Shown here one piece after another: positions 24,258 to 35,591 of a stretch of DNA of 64,000 nt. A program made the translations under genes and the position numbers. A model generated the notes under the pieces. The model was not told where the DNA came from. It ran no database searches and saw nothing but the letters and a program-made list of their open reading frames with translations. The first letter of the stretch is position 1. Every line of letters begins with the position of its first letter. The DNA is from Acanthornis magna (lineage: Eukaryota > Chordata > Aves > Passeriformes > Acanthizidae), in the NCBI GenBank assembly GCA_036785705.1, contig JAWUZG010000970.1, positions 3,010,501 through 3,074,500 of the forward strand. Direction: 5' to 3'.

Positions 24258-24679
24258 ACTAACTCAAACCCTAACACTAGCCCTAACCCTGACACTACAC
24301 GTAGCCCCAAAACTAACTCTAAAAAAACCCCAGATTGAATACAACCCTTACACTCATGCAATACCACAGCCTAAACATAAAATTTACCCTAAACATAAGG
24401 CTGAACCTAAACCTAATTTAAACCATAACTGTGAGTGCAGCTCCAAGACTGACTCTAACACTAAACCCTACCATGAAAACTTTCACACTAACCTTAACCT
24501 AAAGCCTAAACCTAGCCACACCCACCTAATGCTAACCCCTAAATCAAACAGTAACACTTAACATAAACCTAATCCTAACCCTGACACCAACCCTAACCTT
24601 AACCCTGACCCTAACCCCAAACCTAACCATAATCTCAACCCTTACTCTGACTGTAACCCTTACACTAACCCTTACCCTT
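24258..24679. repeat. degenerate interstitial telomere-like repeat (CCCTAA on plus)
   Basis: About 420 bases on the plus strand are built from variants of the vertebrate telomere hexamer CCCTAA (TTAGGG on the minus strand): CCCTAAC, CCTAAAC, CCTGAC, CCTTAC, CACTAAC and so on. I count six exact CCCTAA hexamers among roughly 70 possible units. Density is highest at 24570-24680, and the middle, for example 24300-24350 and 24420-24460, is the most decayed. The G-poor strand composition is maintained almost throughout. It can be an old interstitial telomeric sequence, from chromosome fusion, from telomerase-mediated break repair or from subtelomeric rearrangement, or a tandem repeat that resembles one. 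Confidence 0.85.
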
Positions 24680-24690
24680 CCATTTTCTTC

Positions 24691-24704
24691 ACAGAATCAC
24701 AGAT
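24691..24704 (-). repeat. CR1-terminus-like motif beside telomeric array
   Basis: ACAGAATCACAGAT reads on the minus strand as ATCTGTGATTCTGT, the octamer repeat that ends CR1 elements. No CR1 body is recognisable downstream, so it is either a tiny remnant or coincidence. It begins 12 bases after the telomere-like array. Confidence 0.35.
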
Positions 24705-26593
24705 ACACACACCTCATGTCAATGATGTGATGGATGAAGCCAATCCATGATTAAGGATATTTTATTTCTGGGTTATTTTTTGGGGTTTTTTGAGTTGCGG
24801 GAATTTAGTCAAGACATGGCAATGATAATGAATTTTCTCTTGCAAGTCAGGCATATTCAGGAAACAAAAGATAAAAACCTAATAATGCCTTATATGTGCA
24901 CATATCTGACAGCTGTTGTCCAACTGTAATGTTTTAATTTCTGAAGAAAGATCTCAGTAAAGCTGTACTGACATGGATGAAATTTTTCAACAGCTGTGTG
25001 TGAACTTCATTGGAGAATGCGTACTGACCGCAGTTCACTGCAGAATGGGTACCCTTGACCTGGATATTTTAATGTTAGAACTAACTGTCAATTCAGTCGT
25101 GCTGTAGAACATCAGGAGACCAAAGATAAGGCATGCCAAATTTCTTCGTATGTATGCTCTGAGGTTTGGATGATATAAGACTTTGATGGGACTAACTATC
25201 GTGAGATGGGAATGTTGTGAAATGGCAGGTTAGAGATCTAGACAAATTCTTCTCTTACCTTAAGCATCTCCCTTTCGCCACTCTTCTAATAGGACTTCTG
25301 TTTGTTCTAAAGATCGCACCAAGAAATGATGCAATAAAATCATTCTTCCAGGGAAAAGGTGTAAACATTTGCTTCTTTTCGGAATGCATGTTTTCTTCAA
25401 AGAACTGATCCATTAGAAAGATGTGAGGGGTCTGTGACATCTAATGGTGATAAAGACTGAGACAATCTAGGGAAGGTTAATAATCTCAGATGCTATAATA
25501 TGAATAGGATATATTCCATAATTCTTCAACCTTTAGTTTCCATTTGAATTCTTAATAGGACACTCAATATAGATGTAGGTTCTCAGGCCTTTTCTTTGTA
25601 TTCTGTTGTGTCCACAAAGTCATTTCTTTCATGACAAACAGTGGTGAGGAGAGAGACACGCTGAACGTGTAGCATTCTTATATCTCAGTAATCATTGCTG
25701 GAGTGTTAAACCTTAAACACAAATCTGTCAAAGACCTGTCCGTTTTCTTTTCTCCTCTTATGCTGTCCCCTTTCTTCTTCACATTTTGCTTCCTCTTCTC
25801 TCTCTCAAGAAAAAAAAAAGAAAAAAAGAGAGAGAGTCAAGTATTAAAACAGATCTTGATCACTGAGTTGCCAAACAGATTTTGCCATTGCTCTGGAGGC
25901 TTCCTCTTGACTCATTAACAAGTATCAGAAGTACAAGAGGGTCTCATTAACAATAAATTCGAGAAATTCAGTAAATAATTATGAAGATAAAAAATTAAAA
26001 ATATGTCATAATGCCTCAAAAATAAACATTAAAAGTCAACATTTCACTCCCCTCCATTGTCAGATATGACCCACTGAGGCCATAGTATTCCTACAGGTGG
26101 AAAAAGTGCTTAAATCAGTCAAATGAAATTAACATCAGGGGATTATTTGATCTGAATTTGAACTTTACAGTTCTGGGCAAGATAAAAAAAACTGTTATTG
26201 AACTGTTGTGTTTGCAGCTTCAAGAAAGGCTCCAAAAAAGGCTAGAATAAGTGCATTTCCTTCTACATATCTCAAATAATGCTCTTATGGTTTGTAGTTC
26301 AACTTTTTATTTTAATGCTTATTTTCTTTGAAAGTTCAGGTTTCATGTTTTCTGTAACAATTTTCTCTAGCTTTTAGTAGTTAGAAGAGGTCATGAAAAA
26401 TGTCTCTTCAGATAGAGATAATTTTAGATCTTTCATATATGTATTTGACATTAAAAAATGCTTAAAAGTAAACTTCCCACCTATTCAAGGATAAGATTTG
26501 GGGTACCTAAATGTTTTAGACACTAAATCATCACATACATTTTTCTATATGGCATCATCGATAATTTTTTCTATAATCAAGAAGTTGGGTTAA
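24705..26593. other. unassigned non-coding sequence
   Basis: It contains a short purine-rich stretch (A-runs followed by GAGAGAGAG) at about 25809-25836. No coding frame, RNA gene or mobile element was recognised. Confidence 0.55.
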
Positions 26594-26633
<40 letters not shown>

Positions 26634-26675
26634 GTATACGTATACGTATACGTATACGTATACGTATACATATAC

Positions 26676-26706
<31 letters not shown>

Positions 26707-26712
26707 TATATA
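26594..26712. repeat. compound hexanucleotide microsatellite, alternating purine-pyrimidine
   Basis: The tract parses cleanly as (ATACAT)6 at 26594-26629, (ATACGT)6 at 26630-26665, (ATACAT)2 at 26666-26677 and (ACACAT)5 at 26678-26707. Every step alternates purine and pyrimidine through 26712. TA-rich sequence continues to about 26760. The blocks indicate that point variants of one unit were each amplified locally by slippage or unequal exchange. The ATACGT block is self-complementary and carries six CpG sites in otherwise AT-rich DNA. Confidence 0.97.
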
Positions 26713-26761
26713 ATGTGTATATATATATTTATATATGTGTATATATATATTTATATGCATA

Positions 26762-29700
26762 GATATAAACCAATATAAGAGGGCTGTTTTTGGGAATCAG
26801 AGCTGGCTTCTAGTGCAAGATGATGCAGACAGCATAAACTTACAGGACAGGATACAAGTAGGCTGGAAATCAAGAAAGTTGACTATTTCTCACCAAGAAG
26901 CTACTGTTAAAATAAACATCTTTAGATACAATTATGTGAAAAAAGGAAGCATGTTTATTGTTTGTATTGTTTATGCCAGGGCAATCTCTACAATTCTTAT
27001 TCAAGTAAGTTGTTCTTTCTTCAGTGGGTATTTCTAGTAATTTAAACAAGACATTTAATATGAGTAGTATTTGCAGTACAAAAATTTCAAAGAATTTGAC
27101 ATAACATGATTAAGCAGCTATAGATGGAAAATTTTTCTCTGTGTCTTTAACTGTCACTCAGGCTGAGCTTTTTCAGTGAATAAACAGGACAACAAAGAGA
27201 TGTTTTTTATCACTGCATACACAATTGAAAGTGCGTTGACTGAAATAATATTGGAGTAACCTATAAAATCCCCATGCCAGCATTTGAGAAAAACTTATTG
27301 AAAAGTCGCAGCCGATGATGAAAAGATATTAATATAATTTGAGGCTTGAAGAAAATACTAGCTTAAGAAGAAAGACTTGAAAAGTATAATCTGGAGAAGA
27401 TACAGTGACAGGATTAAATTCCTGCATTCAAGGGTACAGTCAAGCTAATAATAACTGAAGTACAAAGTTAAAATGAAGGATCATTTCTGGACTCTTCCCA
27501 ATCAAGTTTGAGTGAGCAGAAGAAGGAAGAATGTAAAGTCCTTCCTGTAAAATAACACTCCCCACAAAGGAAGCAGGAATGCTCGGAAATGACTTTGTCG
27601 AAGAAAGGTTTTTAAGAAGACCACTCTGTGAGCTAGGCCACCTTGTCTCCAAGAAGCCAGTTCTGTTTCCATGGGGAGATGTCATTACCAAGGTTTCTTG
27701 GATCTGTCAGGAAAAGGAACCTGAAGGTTTACAAATTCAAAAGAAAAGATAGCATATTTTTTTAGCAATGGTAGTCTTTAGTCAGAAGAAGAAATTTTGA
27801 AAGAATTTATGGATTCTCTGCCATTTGATATACTCAGATGCAGACTGGCCCACCTTCCTTTTACCAGCACAAAGCTCCTGGCTTTAGTGCAGGGGCAACA
27901 GGTTGAAAATGGCCTGAGATTAATTCACCAGATGGGGTGAACTGTGTAAAAATTTTTTAGATCTGGACAACTAACTCAAACTTTCTGTACTGGCTATTCC
28001 AGCAGGAAGAGCTAGTACTTCATTATTTAACAGAACTACTGTAAAGCTTAATTCAATTATGTCTATAAGATACATGGAATGTTTCCAATGGAAAGTACCC
28101 CAGAAACAGAAGAGATGAGTAGCAGCAGATGACTGCACAAATTGTGTGCTTGAGAACACATCTCCCTTAGTGTTTTCTCATAAGAAAAACGCTGCAAAAA
28201 CATAGTTTGGATGACAAGAAAATCATACAGAAGAATTCTTGTTCATGTCTTCAACAAGACATAGATATTTATGGAGACTGGAAGCTTCTCAGTGACTTTC
28301 ATTTCACCTTTTCAACCAATTCTTGTGTCCACGCCAGGGGAATGAGGCATATTTGGAATCTCATGCTTAAGAAAAAGTGTGTGATTGATACAGCACTTAT
28401 TGTGGTATCATCTGTGCATTTGTTCCTGTGGTATTCTGCTTAGTGAAAATTAATCTTGACTTGGATGGTTTAAAAATGATGTTTTGCATAAAATTATAAA
28501 GGACATGCTGGCTTTCATATAGGATTATTGTCTTTCACTCTTTCAGTGAAGAATATTTTTTCCCTCATCATTAAACACAGAATCCTTTGACTTGAGATCA
28601 TCCTACATCTTGCCCTTATTTTTGGGGGGATAAAATCTATTCCTGTGATCATTCCTAATAACATACAGGAAAGTGGGTTATTTGATTATGTGAATGTCTG
28701 GAAATCTACCTCCTCTCTGTTCAAGATGAAAGAAATACATGCACACATTATTTTTCATCTCCATTCATTATTCTTTTTAAAATTCTGTTCCTTCCTTTCT
28801 ATATGTAGATTAGATGATAAATTGTTCAGGCCAATTGTTTCTGGTTTCTGATGCCCGTAAGTGTCTATGCTGACAAAAGTTGGAATTGACATTATTCAAG
28901 TAAAAAACCAAAAATCTTTCCTGCTTCAAAACTAAGACTGTGATTTTTCATATCCACATTGAAAAAAGAAAGGGAAAGGGGACATGTTCTATGTCCTTTT
29001 GCCCTTTCAGTGTGCCAGCTCCATGGCAAATCAATGTGTCACTAGCCAGTTAAGTGAAATATTAAAAGTGTCTTATTTCATACATGTTGTAAATTTACCC
29101 TTGATGGATGTAGCTTGAGATGGCACATACCTGGAATAAAGAGTTAATTTTTATCAAGGCTTCTGCTGAGTGCTTTTAAAGGTGCTTTCTTGAAAATATA
29201 TTAGAGATCTTACTGCTACTATAATTTCACAGCATGAGACAAGGCCAGTGCTGTTTATGGTAATCTCTATTTTTTGTGTGACATTAAATTACAAATTCAA
29301 AAAAGGAAATATGAACTTTAATGAACACTCTTTTCTGGAGGTTCCAAGAGAAAAATCAGAGTGCAAGGAAAGTATGAAAGATAAGGAAAAAAAAAAGAGG
29401 ATTTATCTGGCTTTAGCATAGCATACCTCTGCATTAGACCCCTTTCAAAAGAAAAGCAGTGATCCGCGTTGTCACATTAGTACAGACATCAAAACTGCAG
29501 AAAGGGAGAAGCTGAGGGAGTTGTACATTAAAGATATCAAAGTGAGTAGATATTTCCCCATATTATTTTAGGAGTATTTAAAAAATTGTTTCAAACAACT
29601 TAGCCAGCCATCTACTGGGACAGATATAATGTATGAGTTCAGGAAGAAATTTGTGTGTAGGTCTCAGGTACCTATAATGCTTTCTCTGAATGCTCAGGCC

Positions 29701-32485
29701 TCCTCTCCATCCAACTGAGGCAGCCTTGATTGTAGAGGGAGGATCAGACTTCTCCTGCAGGGTGCCTGTCAAAGTCTTTTGGCAGGAATGCAGGAGTGCT
29801 TGCTGCCTGTAATGTATTTTATGCTTGTCTCTAGTCCTCCATTCTCCAAATCACTGCAGCCTGGATGGCAGAACAGGCAGATGTGAAGCAGTCACTTTGT
29901 ATGGCCTTTTTTGGGGGTGTTTGGATAGAAGAGACCATTCCCCTAGGCATCTGTTCTTGAAAAAAATATATGCTACCCATTCCAGATCCATTTTTTGTTT
30001 ATCCCTGCTGCATTTGCCTGTAAGAAGGAGGCTCAGCATTCTCTTTTAATAATTTAGGGCAAAGAACTAGCAAAGAGCTCCACAACTGCAGGAGAAATGT
30101 CATTGAACTTATATGGCTTGATAAAAATAGGCCTTTAATACAGTGAGGCAGTCATCTGAAATGTACTTTCCGACCGCCACTTCATCAAACAACCTTTAAC
30201 ATTGCTGCCACTGCCTCCCAGACTCCTGTGAGCGGGAGATGAGGGTTCTCTTCTATGTTCTCCTGCCAGTGGTAGCACCAAGGCCAGCAGCACCCTGTCC
30301 AGAGGTGCCATGCTTCATTTGATACTGAATAGCATCATCTCCTTCTTCCCCAAACTGTGCTCTCATGACTTTAAATCTCCAGCTTAAATCACCTCTGGCT
30401 AACCCAGGTTAAGATGCAAAAGAAGCAAAAATCTAACCTAGTTTGTTCAAAGCCATGCAGACACAGACAGGGCAGAAGCTGTGAATAGATCCCAGGCCTT
30501 CTTATCCATATTCCCGTGTTGGCTGCATCAGAACTTATTGCTTATATTCCAAAAATAAAATACTTTCTTTTGGAAGACCCCATGTCACCCTTCTTCCTCT
30601 TCCTCTTCTCCCTCTTTCCCTATCTTCTCCAAATGTTGGAAAAACAAAAGTCCTGTACAAACTGTCCCTGCATATATGAAATGTAGAAGAGCATGGTCTT
30701 ACATGAGGGGGATGCTGTCTGATGTGCTGGTAGTGTGGACATCTTTTTCTGTCTTCTGCCAAAGTTCAAACAGATTACCTTGGCCAATGCAAAGCGCCTT
30801 CTGAGACCCCCCCTAAGGAATATGACAGGATTTTTTTATGTTTAATTGAGTGACATTTGTGCAGTAGCTTATGATTAGTAGAAGCTAAGGTATGAAAAGA
30901 AATGAAACAGTTCTTACGCAGCTGTCTTGCTGGCACAATATTAAAGCAGCTGATTATGGGTACTTAATTGAAGGAAATGAGAATTATGATCAGTTAGCAC
31001 AGAAGCAAATATGTGATCCTCAGCCTGATGAGAATGTAATTCAACAATTCTCTGTTGTGAAAAGAATATTGAGCCATGACATGGACTTTTAATGTGATAT
31101 GAAGATGCTAGTGAGGTTCTGCAATGCATGTCTTGCCCTGCAGAAAGAACTTGAGCTGCAAGTATGAATGCTGGGCTCACCAGAGGGTAACAAGAGACAG
31201 ACAGAATTAAACTGCTCATGTTTGAACAAGAATAATTGCTCTTGCCTTCATGCCTTGACATGCTGCTCACAACCTGCTCCAATCAGTGATATTTGCAGGT
31301 AGTGAAATGGTCTATTCCACATTTTGTTTTAAAGAATTTGATCTAAAACCTCCTTTCCTTTGGTGGTTCCTTTTCCCTTGATTTTTTTCTCTGTGTCTAA
31401 GAGACTAAGAGAGTAATCTCTAGCAGGGAAATAAGTCAGTGTGTTAATCTTATTTCTGGATATACCTGGAGGGTGCTTCAGAGCAACATTTGCCAATATA
31501 TAAACCCTGTACTTTACACTGCTGCTTACTGGGGGTCTTGACATGACTCTGTCTAGAATGGCAAATTCTAGAGGTGCAACCACGGTGTGGCAAGAAGTCT
31601 GGGAGCTAAAAATCACCATTCCACAGCTGCAGCATGCAGATTGGGAGTTTGACATCCCTCCCCTAAATGAATGCTTGGGAATAATTAAGAAAGCACTTTA
31701 TTTTTCCTCAAACTGCTAGTGGAACACAGACATCCTTAAAGAGCATAAGAAGTTTGCTTTGAGGATGAAAGGAGGAGATAAAAAGTCATAGATTGGGTTT
31801 TTTCACATCACTTCAATCTAGTAGGTATGGGCAGTGATGCCTTGTAGATTGAGTCTGCTAATCTAATACAGAGAGCATGAAAACACTGCATTAGCATTTT
31901 TTGTCTTGTTGGTAGACCCTCCTGTGTCTGTGTCTCTTACTGTCCTTCCTACTTTCCTTCATCCCTTTTGTTGTACAAGGCTGTTTCATTGCCCTCCCTT
32001 CCTCACGTTTCTTTAAAGATTAAGCAATGTTGCAGAGCAGGGGCTACTGTAATAGTCCCATGTTATGTTTGCTTGTAACTAGTTTAATCCCAGAAAACTT
32101 TAAAACATCTTCTATTCCACTTGTGTAACATATGCCAAAGACTTCTATTAATAAGGCTTGTACGATACCCAGGGGAAGGCTTCCAGACACTTGCTATTAT
32201 TTTATAGCAAATTATAAGATGGAGGAAGGAAGAAAAGGGCATTGTCATGAGCTTACAATTACGTTAGTGACTTTTTATCATGGTAAAACTTGAATTAATT
32301 TTTAGTCTCGAGCACTACAGTAATTATTGTCTCTGATAGCTAAAAAGTCCTGGGATCTTGCTTCCATAGTACGTTGATGGGCTCACATTCATTTTTTTCA
32401 AACAAGACCTGCAAGCATCCCTCAGTCCTTCAATCATGATCACCCCACCTGTCTTGTGTTATATTTCTAGCTAAAATTGATATAA
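26762..32485. other. unassigned non-coding sequence
   Basis: The longest stretch of the window without a recognised repeat, 5.7 kb. Open frames of 108-113 codons at 30941-31282 and 31329-31655 (minus strand) show no domain. The pyrimidine-rich part near 30590-30630 is low-complexity. No CR1 or LTR ends were seen. Confidence 0.5.
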
Positions 32486-32490
32486 GTGAG

Positions 32491-33181
32491 TGTCATGGGT
32501 AACCCAAAATATTATTGTATTCCATGTTTATCTGTGACACCCCCCCCCCACACACACACCCCCCTCCATGTCGATACTGTTTCTTTAAGACCCAGTGCCA
32601 CAGCCAGAAATGGAATTTTGGGGCAGGGTGCTGACAGACCATTTCTTCCCCCCACCCTCCCTGACACACACACAATTTGGAAATAGCAGACTCTGTCAGA
32701 GTCCAGCAGGCAGCAGGAGTAAGTGAATGGTGGCAGCACTGACCCCACACACACTGGCTATTCCCATCTGCCACTAGAACTGCTTTGTAAGCTCCTACCT
32801 TCCCAGGATGGTTTGCCACCATCCTTTCCCTTTGCCTCCCAGAGCATGCATATGCCTGGAGGGCACCATACTGGGTAGAGGGGTCAGATGCCATTTTCCC
32901 TTTGTTGTCCCTACAGTGGTTGCCTGTGGTGGATGCCATCTTGGAAAGGGTATTTCTGCCATTTGGGTGTCTCTTGGTTCTTGGAGAGTTTGTGAGATGA
33001 ACCAGTTTTGTATCTAGTGATTATTTACTTGGGTGGTTTTTTTGCCTGTTGCTGTTTTGCTCTTCAGAAAACTTATTTTTTCACTCATATCTACTTGTAT
33101 TTAATTTCTCCTTATTGGTGGAAAGGTACTGATTGAAACTAAGGGGAGGTAACTAATTTTAGACTGTCTTAAACCCAGACA
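32491..33181 (+). mobile_element. solo LTR, 691 bp, perfect 5-bp TSD
   Basis: It starts TGTCATGGGTAACCC and ends CTTAAACCCAGACA, flanked by GTGAG on both sides (32486-32490 and 33182-33186). It belongs to the same family as the LTR at 50796-51626. They share the first 35 or so bases, the TTTAAGACCC block, the GTATCTAGTRATT block and the CTTATTGGTGGAAAGGT block near the end. A C10 run and a CA-rich stretch at 32540-32560 are inserted near its 5' end. The 5-bp duplication fits ERVL-like class III. No retroviral coding remains; the open frames of up to 148 codons are composition artefacts. Confidence 0.95.
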
Positions 33182-33186
33182 GTGAG

Positions 33187-34865
33187 AAAGGACCTTTCTT
33201 ACATTCTGTAATTCTTTTTTTTTTCAATTATACATAACACCAAGTATACCTACTTGAAAACTCTGAAAGCAAGGCACTGAAGCCTGGTAGTTTTCCTACG
33301 GAGGGTGATAATCCTTGTTTTAGTGCTGGAACTTACAACCCCAGTTCCAGGGAGATGCAGAAGAGCAGAGGCTTTGATGCTGTGGTTGCAGAGATGTGCA
33401 TTAGGTGACATACACCGCTCTGAACCCCTTCCATGTAATGGGTATGCATGACTGTAAAAGAGAGAGATGGATTAAATTCCCATTCCAGAAACAGCAACTA
33501 TTTAGAGCGAAGCTTCTGAGGATCAGTATTTCTTGGGCCTTGTTCCACGTAAATCCATCTTGCTCAATTTTCTTTGCTTTAAGCTGTACAAGGACATTTT
33601 AGAATTAACAAAATAATTATATTTTTACCTGCTAAAAGGTGTTCTGTGGGCAAAATACACTTAAAAATAACTCAGACTCAGCCTTGTCTCTTGAATATCT
33701 TGATTTGCTTATGTTAGTTGGATTCGCACTTAAGTTTGCAAGCTTTTTGGGTGAGGAATAAGTACATGTTGGAAGATAAATACACAGAGATGCATCCTAA
33801 TTCTGTCCAACTTGTTCAGGCTGCTGAGTACAGAGGGGTACTAGAAACAAATTAGGCTTCCTGAACTTGATCAAATGCTATACCTTGGCACAGGGGTAGG
33901 TAGAGATCTGCCCCCTTCTCTTCAAATATCCAGGTTTGAGGTTGATTCTGTACTTCATAAGAGCCTGGTGAGATACCAGAAAGATGTTGTTCAGGCTCAG
34001 ATGAGAAAATTGGGCTAATTCCAAGCCTCATATTTTATTTCCTTCAGAAAGTTGTGTTTCCTTTAGAAAGCTGTGGGAGTTGATTCCTCATTCACAGGAT
34101 TTCTGGCCTTCTGTTTCACAAATCTAGTCACAAATGCTGAAAAAATACAGATTCCAAATCTAACTATCAAACAGAAAGCATTACCACAGGTTGACAAATC
34201 TACTTGTTTTCATTGCATCCCTTAAAACTTGCATGTGAAGTTGATGCATGTGCATAAATCTTACTGGGAAAAACAGCTTGAAAAAAGCTGTCTTATCACT
34301 GTTACAGAAGAAAGTCCTTTTTTCATTTGTCTTGTAAGTAAACCTCATGTACTACTATTTACATTTTGGTGCCAGAATGTCTCTGTTGTGATCACCATTT
34401 TGGACAGCTCAAATTTGAAAGCAGCATTCTGCTGAAATACCTGAATATCCATGGACATATTCCATCACAGCATCTGAACTTTCTACACAGGGCTCATTTC
34501 GGGTTAGTGGGTTTGCAGAAAATCAAGAGAATGGAGAGAGTCTAATTTCCAGTGTCATGTACCAGTTGTTTAAAATGAAATGAAAGAAGATAAGGTAGTA
34601 ATTGTATTGCAGATGACACATTTTTAGCAGTACAATGGGTGAGAGGTGGGATAAATCAGGACTGTAGAACCACTGAGGCAAAGCAACCTTCTCTCTCTGG
34701 AAGACTAGCTCCCTGAAGGCTATAGTTCTAATTTCAGTGTCCCCAGTGTCTATGCATAAGACACTTATTTTACCATGGGCCTGAAATGAGACTTTCAAAT
34801 TTCCAAATTGAATATAAGTTATTGATTTCCCACTCTCCTTTATTGTCCCTCCAATTGAAAGATTA
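33187..34865. other. unassigned non-coding sequence
   Basis: No gene or repeat identified. AT-rich with ordinary short runs. Confidence 0.5.
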
Positions 34866-35591
34866 TGTTCGACTTTGGCATTTTACTTTCTCCACCACCA
34901 TGTGAGAGACTGGAAGGATTGATGTCTTGAGACATTTTGGAGTGCATGTGTGTAGGGGAAGGGCAGGTTGCACCTTGCCCTGATGAGGCAGTGCACTGCC
35001 CCACACCCACCGGTCCTAGAGCCTGTATCCCAGCCCCATGGTGTCTGCTAGTCATGAAACACTAGAGGAAGTGCTCCACTCTTCCCTAACCCAGCTCCTG
35101 AGTGGCCAAATGACTGGAAGTCCCACCTGGAGGAAGGGCCCAGGAAGGCCAAGGCGGTGAACACAAGGCCATCACGTTCATCTGGACCCTACCTTCCTCT
35201 TGGAGTATCTGAACACCGCTGGAACCCAGGAGTTTGTAGTTATATGTGTTCTTTCCTATATCTTTTCTGCCTTTCTCTCTTTCTCCTTCTTCTAATTCCC
35301 TCTTCTTGGAATATTTTTAGTACGTTAATAACAAACAGGTTTAAAATTTGCCAAGTTGAATGGGCCAAGTTAATGCTGTGAGAAGTGTTTTATGTTGATT
35401 GGATGTTGTACTAAACCTCCTATCAAACTTCTCTGATTTTTCTAAAGCTTCCCAGTAAATTTTTGTGTTGCTTTGATCTCTTGAGAATATCTTGTTGGTA
35501 TTTCTCCTGTGCATCCAACTCTGAGTACAAGAACCATTTTAAACCCTTTCAAAACTCTCATCAAATGAGTTGATTGGGGATTTACATAACA
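34866..35591 (+). repeat. possible LTR-like interspersed repeat, unverified
   Basis: A GC-richer block at 34900-35220 is followed by a C/T-rich stretch, an AATAACAAACAGG segment, AGTAAATTTTTGTG (possible polyadenylation signal) and a final ACATAACA. This order resembles an avian retroviral LTR, and parts such as GAACACCGCTGGAACC feel familiar from bird repeats. A tentative start is TGTTCGAC at 34866 and a tentative end is CA at 35591. I found no matching target-site duplication, so the boundaries and the identity are provisional. It could also be unique sequence of unusual composition. Confidence 0.35.

Noticed and set aside
32536..32566. C-run and CA-rich stretch as a stand-alone microsatellite
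   Set aside because: It lies inside the LTR at 32491-33181 and is described there.
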